NCBI GenBank assembly: GCA_947469285.1
Contig: CANIOW010000003.1
Span: 62,001 to 126,000 of the forward strand
Length of the DNA stretch: 64,000 nt
Source: Gammaproteobacteria bacterium
GTDB lineage: Bacteria > Pseudomonadota > Gammaproteobacteria > Steroidobacterales > Steroidobacteraceae
Reading direction: 5' to 3'
Positions 48,073-56,185 of this stretch are shown here, in pieces. Both the position numbers and the translations under genes were made by a program. Position 1 is the stretch's first letter, and each line of letters begins with the position of its first letter. Below the pieces are notes generated by a model, which was given only the letters and a program-made list of their open reading frames with translations, did no database searches and was not told where the DNA came from.

Positions 48073-49287
48073 TCAAGCGCTGGGGGAGCGAACCTCCAGA
48101 TGGCGGGCATTGGCCGCCGCCAGCAAACGGAAGGCGAAGGACACCCGGACATCCTTGGCCACGGTACGCCAGTAGCGTTCCGCCGCCGTGCGCGCCGCGC
48201 GTGGCACCGCGGCGCCGGGGGCTGGCAACGGCGCTGCCGGCAGCTCCCCGTCAGGCGTCGGCCAGTAGCCGCGCGGGAACACACCGCGCACCTGCACTAC
48301 CTTCGCCTGCGGTGGTGCACGCCAGGTGAGGGACTTTGGCGCCGGCAGACCAGGCCACGGGGGCACCGGCAAGTGCGCCGCAGCGGCGGCAGCCGGCGCC
48401 ACGGCGATCTGGTCCGTCTGCAGGTCCGCGCCGAGACAGGCGGCAAACGCCACCAGCCAGTGCAGCGACGCCGCCACGCCTGGGCCCAGCGCACTGTGGC
48501 GTGGCAGTTGTTGCAGCGCCTCGGCGAGGCCTGCCGGCAGCCCCGGATGGGCTGCCTGCAAGGTCCACCGGGCACGGCGCCCACACTCACCCACCCGGTC
48601 ATCGCGTGACCAGTGCATGGCCCAACGGGTGGCCGTTCCAGCCAATGGCGCAGCGAGGGGCCGCAGCTCACAGTCCCCCACCGGCACTTGCGCTGCGCGC
48701 AGCACACTCGCCGCGAGGTACTCCGCCACCGCCAGGTCACTCAGGCGCTCGGCGTGGAGCCCACTTGCCCTGTGGGGGGCAGCTTGCTGCCGATTGTCGG
48801 GGGTGGCCGGCGCGCGCTGTTGGCGATGCCCCAGGCCCAAACACCCAGGCAAATCGTGGGCGCCAGCCGCCAGCCAAGCGACGCAGTCCGTGGCCGCCGC
48901 TGGCACCGGCTGACCGCTTTGCACGGCGTAGTCGCGCGCCATGGCCGCCACCCAAACCGGCAGTCCGTCCGTGACCGTGGGGGTGCCAAGAGCGGCGGGC
49001 GCAAACGCCCACTGGGCTTTCACCAGCGCATGCAGCTCACCGAGCGCCTGCTCGGCCCCTTGCTCGTCGACACGCCATACCGGCACGGTGGCCGGCGCTG
49101 CCGCCAGCGCATACAGCGTCGACTTGCCATGGCCCAGCCGGCGCAAGTCCGGCAGCTCGAGCAGGGCGCGAGCCACCACGCGCGACAGGCTCGGCTGACT
49201 GATCCCCAGCTGCTGCTGCAACCACGGCGCGGCGCGGGCACCGTGGGCGTCTAGCAGCGCGTGCAGGTCGGTGGCAGAGGGCAGCAT
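48073..49287 (-). CDS. Decayed HipA/YjjJ-like protein with winged HTH
   Basis: 404 residues in one intact frame. The N-terminal HTH (WLQQQLGISQPSLSRVVARAL, then GHGKSTLYAL) is like YjjJ, the HipA-family protein with an N-terminal HTH. Later segments still align by eye with HipA kinases: DLAVAEYLAASVLRAAQVP, RDDRVGECGRR and the end TAAERYWRTVAKDVRVSFAF. The kinase motifs are lost: no SSAGGEQPKF-like segment, and the GNTDMHxGN catalytic loop reads CLGADLQTDQIAV. It is probably an inactive pseudokinase or a DNA-binding remnant. No antitoxin gene is adjacent. The assignment rests on weak similarity. Confidence 0.5.
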   Translation of the reverse strand: MLPSATDLHALLDAHGARAAPWLQQQLGISQPSLSRVVARALLELPDLRRLGHGKSTLYALAAAPATVPVWRVDEQGAEQALGELHALVKAQWAFAPAALGTPTVTDGLPVWVAAMARDYAVQSGQPVPAAATDCVAWLAAGAHDLPGCLGLGHRQQRAPATPDNRQQAAPHRASGLHAERLSDLAVAEYLAASVLRAAQVPVGDCELRPLAAPLAGTATRWAMHWSRDDRVGECGRRARWTLQAAHPGLPAGLAEALQQLPRHSALGPGVAASLHWLVAFAACLGADLQTDQIAVAPAAAAAAHLPVPPWPGLPAPKSLTWRAPPQAKVVQVRGVFPRGYWPTPDGELPAAPLPAPGAAVPRAARTAAERYWRTVAKDVRVSFAFRLLAAANARHLEVRSPSA

Positions 49288-49335
49288 CGGCCACAGTATG
49301 AATGGAAAAAGGAGTGCTAGTGGAATGAGATACGA

Positions 49336-50442
49336 TTAAACCAACGAGCTGCCTGCCAGTTCGTCGAGGCGCACCACACGACAACGCGGCAAGGGGTGAT
49401 GGTCCGCCCTCACCCAGCGCAGCAGCAAGGTGCCGCAGTGGTGGCCCGCGGTAGTCAGGAAGTTGCCAACCCCCACATCGCGCGCAGCGATCACCACCGT
49501 CACTGAACCATCGGTGTTGTAGCGCGCGCTGTGCTTGTTCACATGCGCCGGCTGGTAGCGATAGTCCAGCGACTCCATCCAGTAGTTGTCGAGCTGGAGA
49601 TTCCAATGGACGCAGTCGGGCACCACGGTGTCGATCACCAGCGCCTCGTCCGGCGCCAGTTCCCAGTAACCGTGGAGGTAATAAATAGCCGGGTCACCGC
49701 CAGCCCGCTGGTAGCGCTGCTGGTCCTGGGGCTCCAGCCGATTGGGTGCCGCGCGAAATAGCAGGCTCCAGTCGGCGAAGGTTTTGGCGGTGCCATTCAC
49801 AAAGGCAGCGACCGCCTGCAGGCGCCGGTCCAGCACCTCGGCCGACAGGGGTGCTGGCCACCCCGTGGCATCCAGACACTCGATCGACAACTCCGCCGGG
49901 CGCTCGGCCTTACGGTCCAGAAACGTCTGCCGGACGATGACAAAGTTGGTGTCTGGCGTCATCGGCAGCCAGTTGGCATGGCGGCGTTCACCACCGAGAT
50001 AGATTTCAAACGAACCGTCGGCGTTGTACACCAACTGCTCGGCGTCCAGCGCGCCCGTTTCCAGCATGGTGCCGTCGATGGCATAGCGGTTAACGCGGCT
50101 GGCGAAGGACAGATAGTGGACTGTGCCGCGCGTGCCGGTCAGGCGGTATTCGCGGGCCCCATCGACCGTGGCATTGAGGTACAAGTTGTCCGGATTGTCG
50201 GCGCCAATCTTCGCCGTGGCGTGCGAGGCGCTGTAAAAGGCCGGAAACTGCGGGTCGGCGCACTCCAGCAACATCTCAAGGCCAATCCGCGTCAGACGGC
50301 TGAGGTAGCGCCAGCCCTCCGCCCGGTCAATTTCAGTGGCCGGTGCCTCCGGCCGAAGGATGACCTCCCCCGCCGCTTTCAGGCGGTCGCAGAACTCGGC
50401 CCAACTGGCCCCCGACAGCACACGGTCCATGGAATCTGACAT
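49336..50442 (-). CDS. DUF1214-domain protein
   Basis: 368 residues from ATG 50442 with GGGGGAAG upstream. The C-terminal DUF1214 pattern is recognisable (YYLHGYWELAPDEALVIDTV, then VHWNLQLDNYWMESLDYRY, and HVNKHSARYNTDGSVTVVIA). No signal peptide. DUF1214 proteins are common in steroid- and terpene-degrading bacteria, but their biochemical role is unknown. It is followed on the same strand by no gene, and preceded by an SDR gene 14 bases away, so the two are probably co-transcribed. Confidence 0.75.
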   Translation of the reverse strand: MSDSMDRVLSGASWAEFCDRLKAAGEVILRPEAPATEIDRAEGWRYLSRLTRIGLEMLLECADPQFPAFYSASHATAKIGADNPDNLYLNATVDGAREYRLTGTRGTVHYLSFASRVNRYAIDGTMLETGALDAEQLVYNADGSFEIYLGGERRHANWLPMTPDTNFVIVRQTFLDRKAERPAELSIECLDATGWPAPLSAEVLDRRLQAVAAFVNGTAKTFADWSLLFRAAPNRLEPQDQQRYQRAGGDPAIYYLHGYWELAPDEALVIDTVVPDCVHWNLQLDNYWMESLDYRYQPAHVNKHSARYNTDGSVTVVIAARDVGVGNFLTTAGHHCGTLLLRWVRADHHPLPRCRVVRLDELAGSSLV

Positions 50443-50456
50443 TGTTCTTCCCCCAG

Positions 50457-51224
50457 TTAGAGACCGTAGCCACCACCCACACACAGCCGCTGACCGGTGA
50501 TGTAGGCCGCCTGATCGGAAGCGAGGAATACCGCCGCATGGCCAATTTCCTCGGGTTTTCCCCAGCGCTTGAGCGCCAGCGACTTCTGCACTTCTGCCAC
50601 CCAGGCCGCATCGAACACACCCTGACGCGTCAGCTCCAAGAACATGCCCGCCTCAATGACGCCCAACAGCACGCTGTTGGCGCGAATACCATGACGACCT
50701 TCTTCTTTGGCAATGCCCGTGATGAGCGCCTCGATGGCCGCCTTGGGAGCGACCGACATGCCATCACGTTCCGGCCAAGCCACATGGCCGGCCGAGCCCA
50801 GATGCACGTAAGAACCGCCGCCACCGGCTTTCAGTACCGGCAGCGTCGCTTGCATGACATTAAAGAACCCGTCGAGGTCCTGCCGCGTGATCGTCTGCCA
50901 CTGCTCACGGGTCATCTCCGACAGCAGCACCTGCGTGGCAAGCGTGCCGGCGCCGAGCACCACCGTGTGCAGCCGCTGGTGGGCCGCAACCGCAGCCTGC
51001 ACCACCTGATCGACCTGCGCGGCGTCACCGATCGTCAGTTCATGAATCGTCGCCTGACGACCCCAGTCGCGAATTTCTGCCGCCAATGACTCGGCGACGG
51101 CGCGCTTGCTGCGATAAGTGATGGCGACATCTGTTCCCGCACGCGCTAACTCGCGGCAGACCGACTGCCCCACGCCACCACTGCCACCGATGACCAAAGC
51201 CGCACCTTGCGGGAAACGTTGCAT
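50457..51224 (-). CDS. SDR-family protein lacking the catalytic tyrosine
   Basis: 255 residues. Cofactor motif GGSGGVGQSVCRELARAG and C-terminal GKPEEIGHAAVFLASDQAAYITGQ, as in FabG-like SDRs. The catalytic Ser (HLGSAGHVAW) and Lys (APKAAIEAL) are present at normal spacing (Ser+17). The position of the Tyr (Ser+13) holds Ser. The NAG motif reads LGAGTL. It may bind NAD(P) without ordinary reductase activity, or use another residue. It lies between the DUF1214 gene and the NTF2-like gene on the same strand. Confidence 0.8.
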   Translation of the reverse strand: MQRFPQGAALVIGGSGGVGQSVCRELARAGTDVAITYRSKRAVAESLAAEIRDWGRQATIHELTIGDAAQVDQVVQAAVAAHQRLHTVVLGAGTLATQVLLSEMTREQWQTITRQDLDGFFNVMQATLPVLKAGGGGSYVHLGSAGHVAWPERDGMSVAPKAAIEALITGIAKEEGRHGIRANSVLLGVIEAGMFLELTRQGVFDAAWVAEVQKSLALKRWGKPEEIGHAAVFLASDQAAYITGQRLCVGGGYGL

Positions 51225-51263
51225 GCGCTCACTCCCTTCCTGACGACCAGTGGTTGATAAGCT

Positions 51264-51770
51264 TCAGGCCACTGGCTCGGCCACCGACCGGCCGGTGAGC
51301 AACTTCTGCAACACCCCGTCCGCATAGCTGCAATGCAAGGCCGAGCGGAAATCCGAGCGGGAAGCGGTAATCTTCCAGCGACCCTCGATGCGGCGGTATT
51401 CGTCGTGATAAATCACGGCGAGAAAGGTCACTGTCCGCTCGCGGGTATTGATGTTGCGGTAATCCAGCGACCACAGCGCGCGGGCGTGGTCGTTATCGAT
51501 GAACGAGATCTCGGGATTGCCACCATGGTGCATGTCGAGCACATAGGGGTGGCAACCAGCGGCCGCGAACAGCGCGCCGAATTCGTCTCGATGACGCAGC
51601 ACACCCAAGTGCCCCATATCGATCACGATCTCGCCGTCGGCAAAGCAGTTCTTGGCGGCCTCCGGGTCTTGCTGGTCACAAGCGTTCAGGTAACGCGCCT
51701 TGAGTTGGCGAATAGCCTCATGGTCTTCGAGGCGCTGTAAGCGCTGCTCCAGCGTCGGGTAGTCACTCAT
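51264..51770 (-). CDS. NTF2/SnoaL-like protein
   Basis: 168 residues from ATG 51770 (a G-run lies nine bases upstream; ATG 51779 is too close to it). SnoaL_4-type cone fold: LEDHEAIRQLKARYLNACDQ at the N-terminus, CFADGEIVIDMG, VLDMHHGGNPEISFIDNDHA and the closing YRRIEGRWKITASR. Relatives include small isomerases and the beta-subunit-like proteins of aromatic degradation. It begins the three-gene group with the SDR and DUF1214 genes, divergent from a sulfotransferase. Confidence 0.75.
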   Translation of the reverse strand: MSDYPTLEQRLQRLEDHEAIRQLKARYLNACDQQDPEAAKNCFADGEIVIDMGHLGVLRHRDEFGALFAAAGCHPYVLDMHHGGNPEISFIDNDHARALWSLDYRNINTRERTVTFLAVIYHDEYRRIEGRWKITASRSDFRSALHCSYADGVLQKLLTGRSVAEPVA

Positions 51771-51863
51771 CAGCGTCATCCCCCCCGTAGTAGTTCTCTA
51801 AAGAATTCCGCTCGGACCGCCAGGCCACTGAAAAACCGGTGCTGCGAGAAGAACCAGCCGTTT

Positions 51864-51896
51864 TTTACCATACGGAGCCACCTGACATACGGTAAA
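51864..51896. promoter_or_regulatory. Symmetric element in NTF2-sulfotransferase divergent region
   Basis: TTTACC and GGTAAA flank 21 bases, and ATACGG is repeated directly inside (51870-51875 and 51887-51892). It lies between two divergent genes, 39 bases before the sulfotransferase start. It might be a regulator site, but the symmetry is short. Confidence 0.2.
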
Positions 51897-51934
51897 TTCG
51901 CTCCGCTTGGCCTTTGCCGTGAAAGGATGAACCC

Positions 51935-53104
51935 ATGTCTACCATTCCGTTGCTGGATCCTGATTTCATCTTGGCACGCGCCCATCGGGAAACCGGCCTA
52001 ACGGCACTGGATGGCCCGGACCTCGAGACCCCGCTACGCGTGCTGTGTGCTTCGCTGCAGAGCGAGGCGCGCCTAACCACCGCGGGCGTGGCGTTCTGGC
52101 ATGAGCGCCTCACCGGCATCCTCAAGACGCGGCTGCGCACCGCCCTGGCCTTCGCACAGCACCCGGAAATTCTCACGGGGAAGATCGTCGCGCCCATCAT
52201 CATCCTGGGCCTGACGCGCACCGGCACCACGCTCTTGCAGCGTTTGCTGGCCGCGGACACACGGCTGTTGTCCGTCGCCTGGTGGGAGTCGCGGTTCCCC
52301 GCGCCACTGCCGGGTGACACCGACGGCAGCCAGCGCATCACGGCGGCCCGGCTGGAGATTGCCGGCATGCTGGCAGCGCAGCCGGATCTGGCGGCGATGC
52401 ACCCGTGGGATGCCACCGGTGCCGATGAAGACATTATGTTGCTCGACCAAACGCTGCTGTCCGGCACCACCGAAGCGCTGGCTTGTGTGCCCACTTACCG
52501 CGCTTGGCTGGCGACGCAGGACCTGCGTGGCGCCTATACTTACTTGCGGCAACTGCTGCAATTTCTGCTCTGGCAGAAGCAGCAACGCGGCGTCACTGGG
52601 GAGCGTTGGCTGCTCAAGACGCCGATGCATCTGGGGTACGTTGACCTGCTCGCCGAGTTATTCCCGGACGCGCTGTTTGTGCAAACCCATCGCGACCCAA
52701 TCAGCAGCGTGCCGTCTTACGCGAGCATGGTGCATGGTCTGTGGCTCGGCACCAGCCCCGAAGCCAGCCCGAAAGTGGCCGGTGAACACGCCAGCGGCTA
52801 TCTAGAAACCTTGCTGAACCGGTGTCTGGCGGCACGCACGGCGCGCCCGGACTTGGCGTTCGTTGACGTAGATTTCCGCCAGACCGTCAGCCACCCACTC
52901 GGGGTAGTCGAGCGCATCTACGCCAAGGCTGGGCTGCCACTGACCGCCGCCGCACGCGCGGCCATCGTGGCCTATTCAGCCAGCCATCCGCGCGAAGCCC
53001 GTCCGCGCCACGACTACACGCTCGCGCAATTCGGGCTCGAAGAAGACGATCTCCTGGAGCGCTTTCGCGCCTATCGCGAGCGGCACATCCTGCCGTTTCC
53101 TTAA
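51935..53104 (+). CDS. Sulfotransferase-family protein
   Basis: 389 residues. The PAPS 5'-phosphosulfate loop is IIILGLTRTGTTLLQRLLAA. LLKTPMHLGYVDLLAELFPDA and VQTHRDPISSVPSYASM are the following sulfotransferase_3 motifs. The C-terminus (HDYTLAQFGLEEDDLLERF) is typical of the large family found in steroid- and hydrocarbon-degrading bacteria. It would transfer sulfate to a hydroxyl group, but many members have no known substrate. It is divergent from the NTF2-SDR-DUF1214 group. Confidence 0.85.
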   Translation: MSTIPLLDPDFILARAHRETGLTALDGPDLETPLRVLCASLQSEARLTTAGVAFWHERLTGILKTRLRTALAFAQHPEILTGKIVAPIIILGLTRTGTTLLQRLLAADTRLLSVAWWESRFPAPLPGDTDGSQRITAARLEIAGMLAAQPDLAAMHPWDATGADEDIMLLDQTLLSGTTEALACVPTYRAWLATQDLRGAYTYLRQLLQFLLWQKQQRGVTGERWLLKTPMHLGYVDLLAELFPDALFVQTHRDPISSVPSYASMVHGLWLGTSPEASPKVAGEHASGYLETLLNRCLAARTARPDLAFVDVDFRQTVSHPLGVVERIYAKAGLPLTAAARAAIVAYSASHPREARPRHDYTLAQFGLEEDDLLERFRAYRERHILPFP

Positions 53105-53119
53105 CCGCGGCCCCGGCCG

Positions 53120-54310
53120 TCAGATGACGGCGGCAAGGCTCTGGGCGACCGACTCGACATTGCGGCGGCTGATGCCGGCGACATTAATACGGCCGTCGCC
53201 CGGCATGTAGAGATGGTACTCATCACGCAGGCGCTGGATGCGTGGGCCATCCAGCGGCAGCAGCGAGAACATGCCCTTCTGGCGCTGCACGAAGCGGTAG
53301 TCCACCTCAGGCCGCAGCGCGTGCAAGCCGGTGACCAACAAACCACGCAACTCAGCGATGCGTAGGCGCATCGACTCAAGTTCCGCCATCCACTGTGCGC
53401 GCAAGGTGGCGTCTTCGTACACCAACGCCACCAGTTCGGCGCCGTGGTCCGGCGGCATGGAATAACTGCCACGCGCTATCTTGCGCAGATGGCTCATGGC
53501 GACGCCGGTGCGTTCTGCGGACGGCGAAACCACGAACACCGCGCCGGTACGCTCGCGGTACAAGCCGAAATTCTTCGAGCAAGACACCGCCATGATCACT
53601 TCCGGCAACTGCGCCGCCAGCAGCCGCGCCCCGTAAGCGTCAGCGTCCAGGCCATCACCCAAGCCTTGGTAAGCGATATCCACAAACGGCACCAACCCAC
53701 GGCGGGCCAGCACCTCAGCCACCGCATCCCAGTCGGCGTGCGCCAAGTCAGCGCCCGACGGGTTGTGACAGCAGCCATGCAGCAGCACCACATCGCCGGC
53801 TGGCAGGGTTTCCAGATAGGCCAACATCGCGGCCACCTTCACCCCGCCCGTTGCCCGGTCAAGATACGGGTAGGCGGCCATCTTCAGGCCGGCATTACCC
53901 AGCAGCGGCACATGGTTGACCCAGGTCGGGTCGCTTAAATGCACGCAGGCGTCGGGCCGGGCCATCCGCACCAGCTCCGCGCCCAAACGCAAAGCGCCGC
54001 AGCCGCCGGGCGCCTGCAGCGCAGCTGCCCGACCGTCCTTGACCACCGCATGGTCGGCACCCAGCGCCAGCTCAAGCATGGCTTGGTTAAAGCGCTCGTT
54101 ACCGCCCTGACCGATATAGACCTTGGTTTTTTGCGTCCCTGCCGAGCGCTGCATGGCGATCGCAATGGCGGCAGGAATGGGCGTATCGCCGGTCTCGGTT
54201 TTGTAGACGCCGACACCCAGATCCACTTTGCGCGGGTCCGTGTCGCGACGAAAAGCCGCCATCACGCCAAGCAAGGGGTCTTCGGGAAGCCGGTCGAGGG
54301 TATCGAGCAT
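53120..54310 (-). CDS. Aromatic/aspartate aminotransferase (TyrB/AspC family)
   Basis: 396 residues, a normal length for class I-gamma aminotransferases. The PLP Lys is in VSCSKNFGLYRERTGAV, with LHGCCHNPSGADL (Asn-Pro) and the N-terminal DPRKVDLGVGVYKTE of this subgroup. It transfers amino groups between aspartate or aromatic amino acids and 2-oxoglutarate. With maiA and the CoA-transferase nearby, tyrosine or phenylalanine use is plausible. The operon does not prove substrate preference. It is divergent from a VOC gene by 48 bases. Confidence 0.9.
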   Translation of the reverse strand: MLDTLDRLPEDPLLGVMAAFRRDTDPRKVDLGVGVYKTETGDTPIPAAIAIAMQRSAGTQKTKVYIGQGGNERFNQAMLELALGADHAVVKDGRAAALQAPGGCGALRLGAELVRMARPDACVHLSDPTWVNHVPLLGNAGLKMAAYPYLDRATGGVKVAAMLAYLETLPAGDVVLLHGCCHNPSGADLAHADWDAVAEVLARRGLVPFVDIAYQGLGDGLDADAYGARLLAAQLPEVIMAVSCSKNFGLYRERTGAVFVVSPSAERTGVAMSHLRKIARGSYSMPPDHGAELVALVYEDATLRAQWMAELESMRLRIAELRGLLVTGLHALRPEVDYRFVQRQKGMFSLLPLDGPRIQRLRDEYHLYMPGDGRINVAGISRRNVESVAQSLAAVI

Positions 54311-54358
54311 CGCAGTAGTCTCGCGGAAAGGGGGGCGAAGTGCCTATGATAGCGGGTA

Positions 54359-54778
54359 ATGCCAGCTCTCCACGTCGACCATTTTACTATCCTCACGGAC
54401 CAGCTTGCAGCGACGCAAGCCTTCTACGAGCGTTTTGGCTTCGTGGTCGGTGCGCGCCCAGAGATGCTGGCCGCCGGTCGGTGGCTGTACCTCGGCCCGC
54501 AGGCCGCCTTGCATCTGGTCGAAGTCCCAGAACTCCCGGTACAGCGCAAAGGCGTACTCGACCACATGGCATTCCGCGCACAGGGTCTGGCAGAGACTTG
54601 CGCCACGCTCAAAGCTTTGGGGCTGCGCTATTCGCTGCAGCGTTTTCCCGCACCGACCGGCGACTGGCAGCTGTTCTTTAAAGACCCGAACGGCGCCACC
54701 GTGGAGTTCGACTTCGAAGGCCACGAAACGGACCTGCCAGCGGCGCAGTCCGCGCCAGAGGCGCAAATCAACCGCTGA
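54359..54778 (+). CDS. VOC-family (glyoxalase-like) protein
   Basis: 139 residues. A single VOC module pair: HVDHFTILTDQLAATQAFYER, then LDHMAFRAQGLAETCATLK and the closing LFFKDPNGATVEFDFEG. Metal ligands can be proposed as His7, His75-region (LDHMAF) and the Glu of VEFDFE. Such proteins are lyases, isomerases or dioxygenase-like. It is followed after 51 bases by an amino-acid permease gene. Too small for 4-hydroxyphenylpyruvate dioxygenase. Confidence 0.75.
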   Translation: MPALHVDHFTILTDQLAATQAFYERFGFVVGARPEMLAAGRWLYLGPQAALHLVEVPELPVQRKGVLDHMAFRAQGLAETCATLKALGLRYSLQRFPAPTGDWQLFFKDPNGATVEFDFEGHETDLPAAQSAPEAQINR

Positions 54779-54829
54779 AGCATCTGGCAACTGTATGCTC
54801 ATGCCATCTCCGTCCCCAAGGCAGACACC

Positions 54830-56158
54830 ATGACCCAAGAACTGAAGCGCACGTTGGGCACCACCGACTTGACCTTGCTGGTCATCGGCAACGTCATTGG
54901 TTCAGGTATCTTCCTGGTGCCGGGAACGGTGCTGGCGCAGAGCGGCGGTTCGGTAAGCATTGCCATGGCCGTGTGGCTTGTCGGTGGTGTGCTCTCCTTG
55001 TTGGGCGCCTTGTCCTACGGCGAACTCGGTGCCATGGACCGCGGCCCAGGTGGGTTGTACGCTTATATCCGCGATGGCTTCGGGCCGTTTCCGGCCTTTC
55101 TGTATGGCTGGACGTTGTTCTTCGTCATTGGCGCCGGCACGGTAGCGGCGCTGGCCGTGGCCGCCACCGATTACCTGGAGCAGTTCGGCCCACTGACGGG
55201 CCTTGCCAAGAAAGGGATTGCGGTCGGGCTCATTGCCGGCATGATGGTGATCAACGTGCTCAACACACGGAGCAGCACCACCGTGCTGAACGTTGCCACG
55301 GCAATCAAAGTGGGTGCCATCCTCATCATGTCGGGGCTGCTGTTCACCTTGGGTACCGGCACTCCGCCCGCCGTGCCCGGCGCGGCTGTAGCCGCGGCAC
55401 TCCCGGCCGTGACTCTTTCTAGCATCGGCCTGTCGTTAATCGCGGTGCTGTGGACCTATGAAGGCTGGCAGTACGCCACCTTCATCGGCGGCGAAGCCAA
55501 GCAGCCGCAACGCTCTGTGCCACTGGCCATCGGCATCGGTACTGTCTGCCTCATTGTCCTCTATCTGCTGGCCAACTTGGCCTACCTGGCAGCGCTGGGC
55601 CCGGAGCGGCTGGCCACCTCGGACCGCGTGGCCGGCGAAGCCATGGCCGTCGTGATGGGCCCCACCGTCGGCTGGATCGTGGCGCTCGCCATCATCATTT
55701 CCATGGTCAGTGCCGCCCACGCGTCGGTCATCACCGCACCGCGTGTCTATTTCACCATGGCCCGCGACGGGCTGTTCTTTCGCAAACTGAGCGAGATCCA
55801 CCCGCGCTTTGGCACCCCGGCGCTGGCCATCGTCACCAACTGCGTGTGGGCCGCAATACTGGCGATCTCTGGCACCTTTGAGCAGCTACTCACTTATGTG
55901 GTGTTCATCGGCTGGATGTTCTACGCGCTCGGTGCGGCCGCGGTCATTGCGCTGCGTATCAAACACCCACACGCCGTGCGGCCCTTTCGCGTTCCCGGGT
56001 ACCCCTACACGCCGCTGCTGTTCATCCTGGCAGCCATCGCCATTGTGGCCAACACCATTTACACGCAGCCACTGCAATCCCTCATCGGCATTGGCGTGGT
56101 GCTTGCCGGTGCACCTGCCTATTTTCTGTGGCGCCGGCGGCCAGCGCCCAGCACCTAA
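54830..56158 (+). CDS. APC-superfamily amino acid permease
   Basis: 442 residues, 12 hydrophobic segments. The first segment carries the APC consensus VIGNVIGSGIFLVPGTVL and the family GALSYGELGAM. MLNTRSS-like VLNTRSSTTVLN and AVLWTYEGWQYATFIGGEAK are characteristic of LAT/SteT-type transporters. It imports or exchanges amino acids across the inner membrane. It precedes a secreted dipeptidase, which suggests salvage of amino acids from peptides. Confidence 0.9.
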   Translation: MTQELKRTLGTTDLTLLVIGNVIGSGIFLVPGTVLAQSGGSVSIAMAVWLVGGVLSLLGALSYGELGAMDRGPGGLYAYIRDGFGPFPAFLYGWTLFFVIGAGTVAALAVAATDYLEQFGPLTGLAKKGIAVGLIAGMMVINVLNTRSSTTVLNVATAIKVGAILIMSGLLFTLGTGTPPAVPGAAVAAALPAVTLSSIGLSLIAVLWTYEGWQYATFIGGEAKQPQRSVPLAIGIGTVCLIVLYLLANLAYLAALGPERLATSDRVAGEAMAVVMGPTVGWIVALAIIISMVSAAHASVITAPRVYFTMARDGLFFRKLSEIHPRFGTPALAIVTNCVWAAILAISGTFEQLLTYVVFIGWMFYALGAAAVIALRIKHPHAVRPFRVPGYPYTPLLFILAAIAIVANTIYTQPLQSLIGIGVVLAGAPAYFLWRRRPAPST

Positions 56159-56185
56159 AGCCCACTTTTTTCTGGAGTCCAGCGC

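Noticed and set aside
49936-49960. Third match to the ECF -35 box (CACCAACTTTG)
   Set aside because: It lies inside the DUF1214 coding region and has no TACTT at the required spacing.
54359-54778. 4-hydroxyphenylpyruvate dioxygenase near the aminotransferase
   Set aside because: The VOC protein has only 139 residues, far too short for that enzyme.
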